Shown here: positions 16,415 to 24,620 of the stretch, in pieces
Numbering within the stretch: position 1 is the stretch's first letter
Layout: every line of letters starts with the position of its first letter
Assembly: GCF_047372505.1 (NCBI RefSeq)
Contig: NZ_JBKBEU010000001.1
Span: forward strand, 2,666,001 to 2,730,000
DNA length: 64,000 nucleotides
Reading direction: 5' to 3'
Origin: Phaeobacter cretensis
Lineage (GTDB): Bacteria > Pseudomonadota > Alphaproteobacteria > Rhodobacterales > Rhodobacteraceae
Translations under genes and position numbers: made by a program
The notes under the pieces: generated by a model
Databases searched by the model: none
Told to the model about the DNA's origin: nothing
The model's input: only the letters and a program-made list of their open reading frames with translations

Positions 16415-18148
16415 TTACTCAGATGCCCAGCGAGCAACCAGTTCGTCATAGTTGACGGTCTGACCTGCGGGTTTCTCGTTCTCCAGCTTTGGCTTGGCGC
16501 CACCGTTGGAGTACCACCACTCTGCGTCTTTCTCTTCGTTCAGACGCGGACCACAGCCGCCATAGACATTGGCCTGCTCATCGGCACGCTGCATGCGGCC
16601 CATGGTGATGTCCATTTCTTCAGCCAGACGGTTCATGGCTTCCTGCGGAGTGAAGGCACCCGAATTCACGTCACCGATCTGCTGCCACCAGATTTGGGCC
16701 AGCTTGGGATAGTCCGGTACGTTCACGCCAGTCGGAGACCAAGCAACACGGTCCGGGGAGCGATAGAATTCCACCAGGCCGCCCAGTTTATCGGCGCGCT
16801 CAGAGAAGCTCTCGTGGTTTACCGAGCTGTCGCGGATGAACGTCAGACCGACATGGGATTTCTTCACGTCCACGGTCTTGGAAACCACGAACTGAGCATA
16901 GAGCCATGCGGCCTGTGCACGGTCCAATGGAGTGGAGTTGAGGAAAGTCCAGGAGCCAACATCCTGATAACCAACCTTCTGGCCTTCTTCCCAGTAAGGG
17001 CCATGTGGCGAAGGGGCCATCCGCCACAGCGGCGTACCGCTGTCATCAACGGTGTTGTTGCCTTCGGACTTCGGCTTCACCATGTCGGCGGTAAAGGCGG
17101 TGTACCAGAAGATCTGCTGGGCCACGTTGCCTTGAGCGAGGGCTGGCAGGGATTGATAGAAGTCGTAAGATGCCGCACCTGGAGGTGCGTATTTGCGCAG
17201 CCACTCATCCCACTTGCGGATCGCGTAGACCGCCGCCGGGCCGTTTGCCGCACCACCACGGGTGACACTTGCGCCGGCTGGGTTACAGGAACCCGCTTCC
17301 ATCCGGATGCCCCATTCATCAATCGGAACGCCGTTCGGCTCACCTTTTGAGCCAGCGCCAGCCATGGAAAGCCAGGCGTCGGTCATTCGCCAGCCCAGAT
17401 CCGGCGCACGTTTGCCGTAGTCCATGTGGCCGTAGATTGTGGTCCCGTCGACTTCTTTTACGTCTTCCGAGAAGAATTCAGCGATGTCCTCATAAGCGGA
17501 CCAGTTGACCGGAACGCCGAGATCATAGCCGTATTTTGCTTTGAATGCGGCTTGCAGGTCTTCGCGGTCAAACCAGTCTTTGCGGAACCAATAGAGGTTC
17601 GCGAACTGCTGGTCGGGCAGCTGGTACAGATCGCCATCAGGACCGGTGGTAAATTGGGTGCCCATGAAGTCACCAAGGTCGAGACCAGGGTTGGTCACGT
17701 CCTTGAAATCGCCGTCCATCATGTCGGTGAGGTTATAGGCGAGCTGCAGGCGAGAATGGGTCCCGATCAGGTCGGAATCGTTGACATAGGCGTCATAGAG
17801 ATTCCGCTTGGTCTGCATCTGGGTCTGCACGGCCTGAACGACCTCACCTTCACCCAGAATCTGGTGGTTCACCTTGATTCCAGTGATTTCCTCGAATGCC
17901 TTGGTCAGAACCTCGGATTCGTAGCTATGCGTTGGAATGCCTTCAGACAGGACGTTGATTTCCATACCTGAAAACGGCTGAGATGCATTGATGAACCATT
18001 GCATCTCCGAAAGCTGTTCATCTTTGGTCAGAACCGATGGCTGGAATTCTTCGTCGATCCATTTCTTGGCAGCGGCCTCATCGGCATAGGCTGCTTGTCC
18101 CGCGACCACGGCAATAACCGCGGCGGCGGACAAAAGATACTTACGCAT
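16415..18148 (-). CDS. glpV: Glycerol ABC transporter substrate-binding protein GlpV
   Basis: A 577-residue periplasmic solute-binding protein, large for the family but normal for GlpV-type binding proteins. The start at 18148 has an excellent Shine-Dalgarno (GGGAGGAG); a longer frame to 18238 lacks one. The signal peptide is MRKYLLSAAAVIAVVAGQAAYA followed by DEAAAKKW. The mature part is a type I extracellular binding fold with many tryptophans, several in the C-terminal half. It is the first gene of the operon and is followed by a terminator-like hairpin. Substrate assignment to glycerol comes from the operon architecture. No glycerol kinase, glycerol-3-phosphate dehydrogenase or glpR gene is in the window. 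Confidence 0.85.
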   Translation of the reverse strand: MRKYLLSAAAVIAVVAGQAAYADEAAAKKWIDEEFQPSVLTKDEQLSEMQWFINASQPFSGMEINVLSEGIPTHSYESEVLTKAFEEITGIKVNHQILGEGEVVQAVQTQMQTKRNLYDAYVNDSDLIGTHSRLQLAYNLTDMMDGDFKDVTNPGLDLGDFMGTQFTTGPDGDLYQLPDQQFANLYWFRKDWFDREDLQAAFKAKYGYDLGVPVNWSAYEDIAEFFSEDVKEVDGTTIYGHMDYGKRAPDLGWRMTDAWLSMAGAGSKGEPNGVPIDEWGIRMEAGSCNPAGASVTRGGAANGPAAVYAIRKWDEWLRKYAPPGAASYDFYQSLPALAQGNVAQQIFWYTAFTADMVKPKSEGNNTVDDSGTPLWRMAPSPHGPYWEEGQKVGYQDVGSWTFLNSTPLDRAQAAWLYAQFVVSKTVDVKKSHVGLTFIRDSSVNHESFSERADKLGGLVEFYRSPDRVAWSPTGVNVPDYPKLAQIWWQQIGDVNSGAFTPQEAMNRLAEEMDITMGRMQRADEQANVYGGCGPRLNEEKDAEWWYSNGGAKPKLENEKPAGQTVNYDELVARWASE

Positions 18149-18474
18149 CTTTCTCCTCCCTAGTGATTTATTGTGGCCAAAGATGCTTCGTTGCACCTGG
18201 CTGACAAACAGGTTCCACACCGGGGCGCACCTTGTCAAACTAATTTTTTAGTTCTTGATAATAAATTGTTTTGCAACAATAAAATATACAACCCTTAGAT
18301 GCAGGGTGGGTGACGCAACGGCGTTTTGCCGTGCTGCGTCGCGGCATTCTTCTGCGGGATTTCATTGTTCGGGATCCGAACGGCTTTATGCGTCGATGCT
18401 GATCACCCCTGTTCCGGCACGGATAAAGTAAATTTGCCGTCGCTGACTGTGGTTTTTGCCGCTAAGGAGAGGGC
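18149..18474. promoter_or_regulatory. Divergent promoter region of glpV and the RNA methyltransferase, with two inverted repeats
   Basis: A 326-base gene-free stretch. Between 18230 and 18300 it is far more AT-rich than its surroundings and holds two short perfect inverted repeats: AACTAA-TTTT-TTAGTT (18238-18253) and ATTGTT-TTGC-AACAAT (18265-18280). They lie about 90-130 bases upstream of the glpV start and may bind a regulator or mark the promoter. No regulator gene is adjacent. The remainder (18300-18474) shows no clear structure apart from the Shine-Dalgarno AAGGAGAGGG before 18475. Confidence 0.4.
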
Positions 18475-19605
18475 ATGGACACAAACGATACATTTGAAAT
18501 TTTCCTGACCGCCCCTCCAGGGATGGAACAGACCTTGCAGCGAGAAGCAGTTGAGATCGGATTTTCGGGTGCCAAAACGGTGCCCGGTGGCGTCACACTT
18601 GAGGGCGATTGGGCAGATGTCTGGCGCGCAAATCTGCAACTGCGTGGTGCGGCGCGCGTGTTGGCACGTATCGGGTCTTTCCGCGCCTTTCACCTAGCTC
18701 AGCTGGACAAACGGGCGCGTAAGTTTCCTTGGTCCGATGTCCTGCGCGCCGACGTGCCGGTGAGGGTGGAGACCACGACCAACAAGAAGTCGAAGATTTA
18801 CCATGCCGGCGCGGCGACTCAGCGCATTGAACGCGCTATATCAGAAGAACTGGGTGCAGAAATTAGTGCGGAAGCCCCGATAGCCGTCAAACTACGGATC
18901 GAAGATAATCTCTGTACCTTCAGCGTTGATACCTCGGGTGAGGGTTTGCACAAGCGAGGCCACAAGACAGCCGTTGGCAAGGCGCCAATGCGTGAAAACT
19001 TAGCGGCGCTGTTTTTGCGCGACTGCGGTTTTACCGGGGATGAGCCGGTCGTGGATCCGATGTGCGGCTCTGGAACCTTCGTGATTGAGGCTGCCGAGAT
19101 CGCCAAGGGCTTATTTCCCGGCCGTAGCCGCAGCTTTGCATTTGAGCAGATGGCCAGTTTTGATTCCGTGGCGTGGGAGGCTCTTCGGGCCAAACAAGAA
19201 ACGCGCGAGACAAGCGCCCGCTTTTATGGATCGGATCGCAACGCGGGCGCTGTTGAGATGGCGACCGCGAATGCTGAGCGCGCCGGTCTCGCTGAACTGG
19301 TTCAGATAACTCAGCACGCTGTCAGCGATCTGACACCGCCAGTTCTGGACCCGAATGGGGAACCGGGGCTTGTTATCGTGAACCCGCCTTACGGCGCGCG
19401 AATTGGCAACAAGAAACTTCTCTATGCGCTTTATGCGGCCCTGGGGGAAACGCTGATGTCGCGCTTCAGTGGCTGGCGCGTCGGTATTGTGACCAGCGAG
19501 ACATCGCTGGCCAAAGCTACAAAACTACCGTTCAAGCCTTTTGGCGCTCCGGTCGCCCACGGCGGTTTGAAGATACGACTGTTTCAGACCGGGCCGTTGC
19601 CCTAG
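18475..19605 (+). CDS. THUMP-domain RNA methyltransferase (RlmL N-terminal-like)
   Basis: A 376-residue SAM-dependent RNA methyltransferase of the RlmL(N)/YpsC group, which makes N2-methylguanosine in 23S rRNA. It has an N-terminal ferredoxin-like and THUMP RNA-binding region (about residues 1-155, including VRVETTTNKKSKIYH). The Rossmann methyltransferase follows: DPMCGSGTFVIEAAEIAKG is the SAM-binding motif I and NPPYGARIG (303-311) the catalytic motif IV typical of exocyclic amino-group methylation. The start at 18475 has AAGGAG close upstream. Family confidence is high; the exact modified base cannot be read. It converges on the DgoK-like gene. Confidence 0.87.
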   Translation: MDTNDTFEIFLTAPPGMEQTLQREAVEIGFSGAKTVPGGVTLEGDWADVWRANLQLRGAARVLARIGSFRAFHLAQLDKRARKFPWSDVLRADVPVRVETTTNKKSKIYHAGAATQRIERAISEELGAEISAEAPIAVKLRIEDNLCTFSVDTSGEGLHKRGHKTAVGKAPMRENLAALFLRDCGFTGDEPVVDPMCGSGTFVIEAAEIAKGLFPGRSRSFAFEQMASFDSVAWEALRAKQETRETSARFYGSDRNAGAVEMATANAERAGLAELVQITQHAVSDLTPPVLDPNGEPGLVIVNPPYGARIGNKKLLYALYAALGETLMSRFSGWRVGIVTSETSLAKATKLPFKPFGAPVAHGGLKIRLFQTGPLP

Positions 19606-19620
19606 TTTGCTCTTTCTGTT

Positions 19621-20529
19621 TCAGGCGGCCATTCCACGCCATGCACTGATCAGGCCAGAGAGTGCGATACGATCTGCGTCTGTACGGATCAATGGGACCC
19701 CTTGGTGAGTTAGAGCGGCTTCATAAATGGCATCTAGCGGGGGCGGTGCAATAAGCGCGATATTCTGCCCCAACCAATAGGGGCGTGCCGCCGACAGTTC
19801 TGCCCCTAACAAAAGACCCCATAAACAGGCCGCAAGTGTTGCATCCTTAGAGCTGTGGCTTGCCTGCAATTCCGCTAGCCTTGCTGCCAGGGCTTCTGGC
19901 TTGGATTGAATGGTTTCCATGGACCCGGTCAAGGCACTGGTATCCGACACATCAAAATTTGCTGCATTATTCACCCCCAAGATCCGAGCCAGACTGCGCC
20001 ACAACTCAGTCGTGAGAAAGCTCTGAAAACTTACGACCTCATTTGCGCTGATGAGTGCCCAGTGAGTTGTCTCTCCAGGTATACAGATTACACCGTCCCA
20101 ATCGGGATTGAGGCTAAGGAACCCCGCGACGCGGTTGACTGAACCACGCATGACAACACGAGGATTGCTCTGGGAGAGCCCGCCAAGCAAACGAAGTGGG
20201 TGAGTGCCTAGCGTGGTCTGTCCTATAGGTAGGTCCGCCGGCTTTGCCGGAACTGTGATTGTTCCGGTGTCGTCTCCCCGCAGGCTGTCATCATTTAGTA
20301 GGATTGGCGTTTCTGGCGGGCAGTCGTCTAATTCCGCAACCAGTCTCGCCAGATCCGCCATAGGGTCTGAGCCAGAGTATTGAGATGCCCGCTGTAGGAC
20401 ATCGCTCTCGTTCATAAGCCAGACCAGAAGCCGCCCGTTCGAATGATCCGCAGCGATCCATCTGGCCGCTTTTGTGCGAGATAGACCCGCGCTTGATGCC
20501 GGTGATTGAAGATTAGAGGCAGCGCACAT
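19621..20529 (-). CDS. dgoK: 2-dehydro-3-deoxygalactonokinase-like protein
   Basis: A 302-residue DgoK-family kinase that would phosphorylate 2-keto-3-deoxy-sugar acids in the cytosol. The ATG at 20529 follows AAAGGACG at good spacing; the longer frame to 20607 lacks such a site. Family features are the nucleotide-binding start (ARWIAADHSNGRLLVWLM), a mid-protein PGETTHWALI corresponding to the PGTHSKWV motif, FLTTELWRSL, and the C-terminal GLLLGAEL and DADRIALSGLISAW. The threonine-histidine pair is kept, but several usually conserved residues differ (no lysine after the histidine). Activity or substrate may therefore be altered. It stands alone, without aldolase or dehydratase partners. Confidence 0.75.
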   Translation of the reverse strand: MCAASNLQSPASSAGLSRTKAARWIAADHSNGRLLVWLMNESDVLQRASQYSGSDPMADLARLVAELDDCPPETPILLNDDSLRGDDTGTITVPAKPADLPIGQTTLGTHPLRLLGGLSQSNPRVVMRGSVNRVAGFLSLNPDWDGVICIPGETTHWALISANEVVSFQSFLTTELWRSLARILGVNNAANFDVSDTSALTGSMETIQSKPEALAARLAELQASHSSKDATLAACLWGLLLGAELSAARPYWLGQNIALIAPPPLDAIYEAALTHQGVPLIRTDADRIALSGLISAWRGMAA

Positions 20530-21199
20530 ATCGACGTCCTTTCGCTCCAGTTTGCACGATAGATTGGAGACTGTTGCTGGCACCATCGCCATCGCTCCAC
20601 TTGCCAAGTTCTAAAGAGATGATCAACGCCAACCGTGTTTTGGATCAGTTGCCGGTATGTGGGCATTGGTGCTTGCTGGGGTTCGCTTCTTGCCTTAGCT
20701 GGTCAAGCAAATTTGGTTAACAGAAGCCTTGCCGTGTTGATATAGATTAACGTCGCGTCTTACCGGTGTCCGATATTGACATGAATTGTCCGCTCAACAT
20801 CCGTTGATTCCTTATACTTATGGGTAGCTTGTTGGGACAGTTCCTATCCTTTTGGGGAATTGTTTCTCAAAACATACCCTGATTAACTAAAATTCTACTG
20901 AATTATGCCATCTCCCAGAATTTACTGAGATTTGTGTAAAATTGGCTTATTAAGAACTTGCCGCAACTGCGGTATGGGATGGCGCCCCAGATGGGTCGCT
21001 AGATTGGGACGAAGGTTCCCGCTGCATGGGGGTGCGGCCGGAGAAAAACCATCGATCTTATCGGATTTGAAGCTCCGGGGCGCTGCCGTGCCGGGCTGCT
21101 CAAATTGGTGCGAGTAGGCCCGCTTTGGCGGGGCAGAGACGCTGTTGTTTCAGCGCAGAGGTTAAGAACCGCGGGGGCGGTTAGAGATTGGGGTTGGAA
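20530..21199. promoter_or_regulatory. 670-base leader region upstream of the exopolysaccharide locus
   Basis: No convincing coding frame. The part from about 20690 to 20960 is clearly richer in A and T than the flanks and contains several GTTAAC/GATTAAC elements and TTGACA at 20776-20781, which could be a -35 box; no convincing -10 was found. The part from 20960 to 21190 is GC-rich and has a CCCGC-TTTG-GCGGG hairpin at 21119-21132. A long leader before the first sugar-transferase gene suggests complex regulation of exopolysaccharide synthesis. Confidence 0.4.
21167..21182 (+). other. Hairpin just upstream of the sugar transferase start
   Basis: AACCGC-GGGG-GCGGTT is a perfect 6-bp stem with a 4-base loop. 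It ends 17 bases before the ATG at 21200, close to where a ribosome would load, and could affect translation or mRNA stability. Confidence 0.4.
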
Positions 21200-22063
21200 A
21201 TGAAGGATTTCATGCAAGAGGGGGCCGTACGCCCGTCCGGCGCTGCGACCGGACGACTGGCTGGTTCTCGGTGGCCGATGTTAAGCGTCAGCTATCCAGT
21301 AGCGCTGCTTGGGAGTGTGCCGTTCATTGCCAAGAGCGTTGCGAATATGAATGCAGAGCTCACTATGCGGTCGCCGATGTCACATGTCTCTTCTGGAGAT
21401 CAACATCGAATATTGCACGGCACAGCTCAGACAATACCCACCCATGTGCCGCAGATTGGCTACGCACTGTTTGGCAAGCGTATGCTCGATATCGCGCTGG
21501 TTCTTCTAACCTTGCCGATCACGTTGCCGCTCATTCTGATTGCTGCGTTTGCTTTGTGGATAGAAGGTGGAAGTCCGTTTTACACACAGGACCGTCTCGG
21601 CCAGCGTGGGCGTGTATTTTCGATCTTGAAGCTGCGCACGATGGTGCGCGACGCCGAATGCCTGCTTGAACGTCATCTGGCCAGTAGTCCTGCTTTACGG
21701 CGTGAATGGGATGAGACACAAAAGCTGAAAAAGGACCCTCGCATCACGCCTGTCGGTCGTTTTCTGCGCACCACCTCCCTCGATGAGCTACCCCAATTGT
21801 GGAATGTCTTGATTGGCGAGATGAGCCTTGTTGGGCCGCGCCCGATGATGCCGGATCAACTGCCTCTTTATGGGGATGCAACAGCCTATTTTGATCTCAA
21901 GCCCGGGATCACCGGACTTTGGCAGGTTTCTGTGCGTAACGAGAGCGGATTTGCGGTCCGCACACGTGCCGATACCAACTATCACAGCGACCTGTCGTTC
22001 CGCACCGACCTTGATTTGTTGTGGCGCACCATCGGCGTTGTACTGCGGGGCACCGGATATTAA
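21200..22063 (+). CDS. Undecaprenyl-phosphate sugar-1-phosphate transferase (ExoY-like)
   Basis: A 287-residue bacterial sugar transferase that starts a repeat unit by moving a sugar-1-phosphate from a nucleotide sugar to undecaprenyl phosphate at the inner membrane. The first ~80 residues are variable. A membrane hairpin follows (MLDIALVLLTLPITLPLILIAAFALW), then the catalytic domain with GSPFYTQDRLGQRGRVFSILKLRTM, the PVGRFLRTTSLDELPQLWNVL motif, SLVGPRPMM, and KPGITGLWQVSVR. All hallmarks of the family are intact. The ATG at 21200 is preferred over a TTG at 21188. It is the first gene of the exopolysaccharide cluster and is followed by the BY-kinase-like and Wzz-like genes. Confidence 0.92.
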   Translation: MKDFMQEGAVRPSGAATGRLAGSRWPMLSVSYPVALLGSVPFIAKSVANMNAELTMRSPMSHVSSGDQHRILHGTAQTIPTHVPQIGYALFGKRMLDIALVLLTLPITLPLILIAAFALWIEGGSPFYTQDRLGQRGRVFSILKLRTMVRDAECLLERHLASSPALRREWDETQKLKKDPRITPVGRFLRTTSLDELPQLWNVLIGEMSLVGPRPMMPDQLPLYGDATAYFDLKPGITGLWQVSVRNESGFAVRTRADTNYHSDLSFRTDLDLLWRTIGVVLRGTGY

Positions 22064-22138
22064 CCGATCCTAGTTTAACTGTGATAGTCGAGCTATAGGC
22101 GGGTCTTGCTGAACGTGGTAGAACTGCGGAGGGGTACC

Positions 22139-23212
22139 ATGAAAGACATGATGACCGGAGCGGGGCCCCTCGATAGCTTTACGCAGAAACTAGAACGGGA
22201 CGATCCCTTTGCGATGACGCAACAAGGATTTAAGAGATTTCGCCGCCGCAAAGGACGCGACACCTTGGAACCGGAGCACGACGGGGCTCTGACAGAGCAG
22301 GGTGAGTCCGTTTCGCAGTCGGGGCTGAATAATGATGCGACCGCTCGAGATATGGCAGCGCCTGCGGCCAAGGCAATGTCGCGCTTGGCTCAAGAGAACG
22401 AAGGCAGCCGCTTCGCTCGCCGTCCAAAACCTCAGCAGAGCCAACCGTTAGAAGAGCTCGCCAACACTGACCCGAAACCACAGCAGCTACCCGCCACCTT
22501 GCCCGAAATGTGGGAACGGCTTCAGCGTGTACCGCTGGACATACGCGCTCACAAGGCATCCCGCTCGCCGTTGGTTAATTTCTTTCGCAATTCGCCCACG
22601 GCCAATGCCTTTGATCTATTGCGCACCCGGCTCTTGCACAGCCTCAAGGCCCAAGGCTGGAAACGGGTGGCCATCGCTTCCCCAACCGCGGGCTGTGGCG
22701 CTACCTTTTCTGCTGTCAACCTGGCACTTAGCATGGCGCGAGTACCTGGTACGCGCACAGTCCTGATGGACATGAACTTTCGCCGTCCGGGCGTCGCCTC
22801 GGCGTTGAAATTGCCGCCATCTGGCGACATGCCTGGTTTCCTTGCAGGTGCCGTGACGCTAGCCGATCATTTAGTGCGCCCGGCAGCGTCTCTTGCTGTT
22901 GGGTTGACCGCTGCACCTGATCGTAATGCTGCTGAAATCCTGCACGATGGGCGTTGCGCCAGCGTCATTGATGACATGGTTCTAAGCACTGGGGCGGATG
23001 TCACATTGTTTGATTTGCCGCCTGTTCTGGAACATGACGACGCCGCCGCCTTTCTGCCGCAGGTGGATGGCGTTTTGCTAATCGCTGACGGCACCCGCAC
23101 CACGGCGGCGCATCTTGTGGCCTGTGAAAAAATGTTCGATGGGCAGACACAATTGCTGGGCGTCAGCCTAAATCGCGCCCGCGGTTCCGGTCTGCTGCAA
23201 TATAGCCAATGA
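22139..23212 (+). CDS. CpsD/BY-kinase-like ATPase domain protein with degenerate P-loop
   Basis: A 357-residue cytosolic protein starting at 22139 after GGAGGGG. The first ~145 residues are hydrophilic and low in complexity. The rest has the MinD-like fold of bacterial tyrosine kinases that partner Wzz proteins: NAFDLLRTRLLHSL, a P-loop region SPTAGCGATF (181-190), an A'-box LMDMNFRRPG (about 209-218) and a B box, VTLFDLPPV. In active BY-kinases the P-loop reads GEGKST and the A'-box DxDxRRP. Here the lysine is alanine (A188) and the second aspartate is asparagine (N213), and the C-terminus (LLQYSQ) has one tyrosine instead of a cluster. It probably does not act as a tyrosine kinase and may serve as a scaffold for the Wzz-like protein encoded 100 bases downstream. 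Confidence 0.8.
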   Translation: MKDMMTGAGPLDSFTQKLERDDPFAMTQQGFKRFRRRKGRDTLEPEHDGALTEQGESVSQSGLNNDATARDMAAPAAKAMSRLAQENEGSRFARRPKPQQSQPLEELANTDPKPQQLPATLPEMWERLQRVPLDIRAHKASRSPLVNFFRNSPTANAFDLLRTRLLHSLKAQGWKRVAIASPTAGCGATFSAVNLALSMARVPGTRTVLMDMNFRRPGVASALKLPPSGDMPGFLAGAVTLADHLVRPAASLAVGLTAAPDRNAAEILHDGRCASVIDDMVLSTGADVTLFDLPPVLEHDDAAAFLPQVDGVLLIADGTRTTAAHLVACEKMFDGQTQLLGVSLNRARGSGLLQYSQ

Positions 23213-23312
23213 GCCAATCTCGGCCCATTTTCACCAAGTCAAACAGAACCCGCAATAGACCGCGCACTTACGCCTGACAGACTAAAATGACACAATGTTG
23301 AAGAGCTGAGAT

Positions 23313-24599
23313 ATGGGACCGATCCGCACGCTGGATGACATTTTGGATATGCTACGGCGTCGCGCGTCGGTGATCTTTTGGGTCTTCCTTCTGGGTGCGA
23401 TGGTGTCGCTTTGGGTCGCAGCCAAGCAGCAGCATTCTTACGAAAGCTCATCAGTCCTGCAGATCACCCGACCGAAGATCGCCGATGATCTTGCCAAATC
23501 CACGGTAGATGGCTCCTCAGCACGGCGACTGCAATTGATAGAACAACGGCTTATGGCGCGTGGGTCAGTCTTAGGCATCATCGAAAAATTCGGCCTCTAC
23601 CAGGATCTGCCCGGTCTTGTCCCGTCCGAAAAGGTGGCTCTGCTCCGTGAATCCGTATCGCTCACCGGGGTTGCGGCTGCGCGCGAGGGCTTTGCTGATG
23701 ATGGCACGATTTCAGTTCTTACGATTTCGGCATTGATGCCCACACCGGAACAGGCTCAGGCTGTTGCAAGCGAATTTGCAACGCGCACGATCGAGCTTAG
23801 TCAGAGCTCTCGTATCGAACAAGCACGTGAAACGCTGACCTTCTTCGTCGATAAGGAAAAAGCCCTTATCGGTGAGGTCGCGGCACTTGAAAATGAGATC
23901 ACTGCCTACCGGAATGCCAACAATGTGGCACTGCCCGGTGGGGTTGAGATGCGTCGCGAGGAAATTTCGACGCTTAATACAGGCCTTCTGGAAATCGAGC
24001 GCGAACAGATCGAATTGCGCCGACAAGCGGACCAAACGACTGCGAACCAGCGTCGGGCAACAGCTCAGCGGATGCTGGAGGTGTTCCAGGAAAAACTGGC
24101 AACGCTGGATGCACAACGCGAACTATTGTTGACCCGTCGCACGGCCTTGGAACGGTCACTGGAAACCACGCCGGAAGTGGAACGGCAACTGGGCGTCTAT
24201 GAACGCCGGATTGACCAGTTGCAAAGTGAGCTTGAGGTGATTTCTCAACGTCGGACAGAGGCCGAGGTCGGTTTTCGACTTGAGTCATCACGTCAATCGG
24301 AGCGGCTGACAGTGATAGAACCTGCACCGCTGCCAGACTATCCCGTCACCGGAGGACGCAAGAAGAAGGCTTTGATGGGTGCCGTCGCGAGCATAGGCTT
24401 CGCGCTTGGTATCGCGTTCCTACTTGAGCTACGACGCCCTGTTCTGCGCAGTGTAGCGCAGATGGAGCGCGAAACCGGCCTGACTCCCGTGGTCGCGATA
24501 CCCTATCTTGATACGATGCCCAAACGTCGTGGTCTGTTTGCACGCATGGGTCTGTCGCGGCGTGAACGGCTGGATCCAGATGCTGAATTCAGCGGCTAG
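23313..24599 (+). CDS. Wzz/GumC-like polysaccharide chain-length regulator
   Basis: A 428-residue polysaccharide co-polymerase. TM1 spans about residues 18-40 (ASVIFWVFLLGAMVSLWVAA). A periplasmic domain follows, with long predicted coiled coils at about 175-335 (many E, R, Q and L heptads). A proline-rich stretch (EPAPLPDYP) precedes TM2 (about 351-371, AVASIGFALGIAFLLEL), the canonical PCP layout. About 55 cytoplasmic residues follow, without a kinase domain. It belongs with the BY-kinase-like protein encoded just upstream and would set polymer length with the Wzx/Wzy proteins encoded nearby. Confidence 0.9.
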   Translation: MGPIRTLDDILDMLRRRASVIFWVFLLGAMVSLWVAAKQQHSYESSSVLQITRPKIADDLAKSTVDGSSARRLQLIEQRLMARGSVLGIIEKFGLYQDLPGLVPSEKVALLRESVSLTGVAAAREGFADDGTISVLTISALMPTPEQAQAVASEFATRTIELSQSSRIEQARETLTFFVDKEKALIGEVAALENEITAYRNANNVALPGGVEMRREEISTLNTGLLEIEREQIELRRQADQTTANQRRATAQRMLEVFQEKLATLDAQRELLLTRRTALERSLETTPEVERQLGVYERRIDQLQSELEVISQRRTEAEVGFRLESSRQSERLTVIEPAPLPDYPVTGGRKKKALMGAVASIGFALGIAFLLELRRPVLRSVAQMERETGLTPVVAIPYLDTMPKRRGLFARMGLSRRERLDPDAEFSG

Positions 24600-24620
24600 T
24601 ACCCTGTCGCAATTGTTGCT

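Noticed and set aside
16694..17350. 218-codon plus-strand frame
   Set aside because: Antisense to the glpV binding protein; no domain features.
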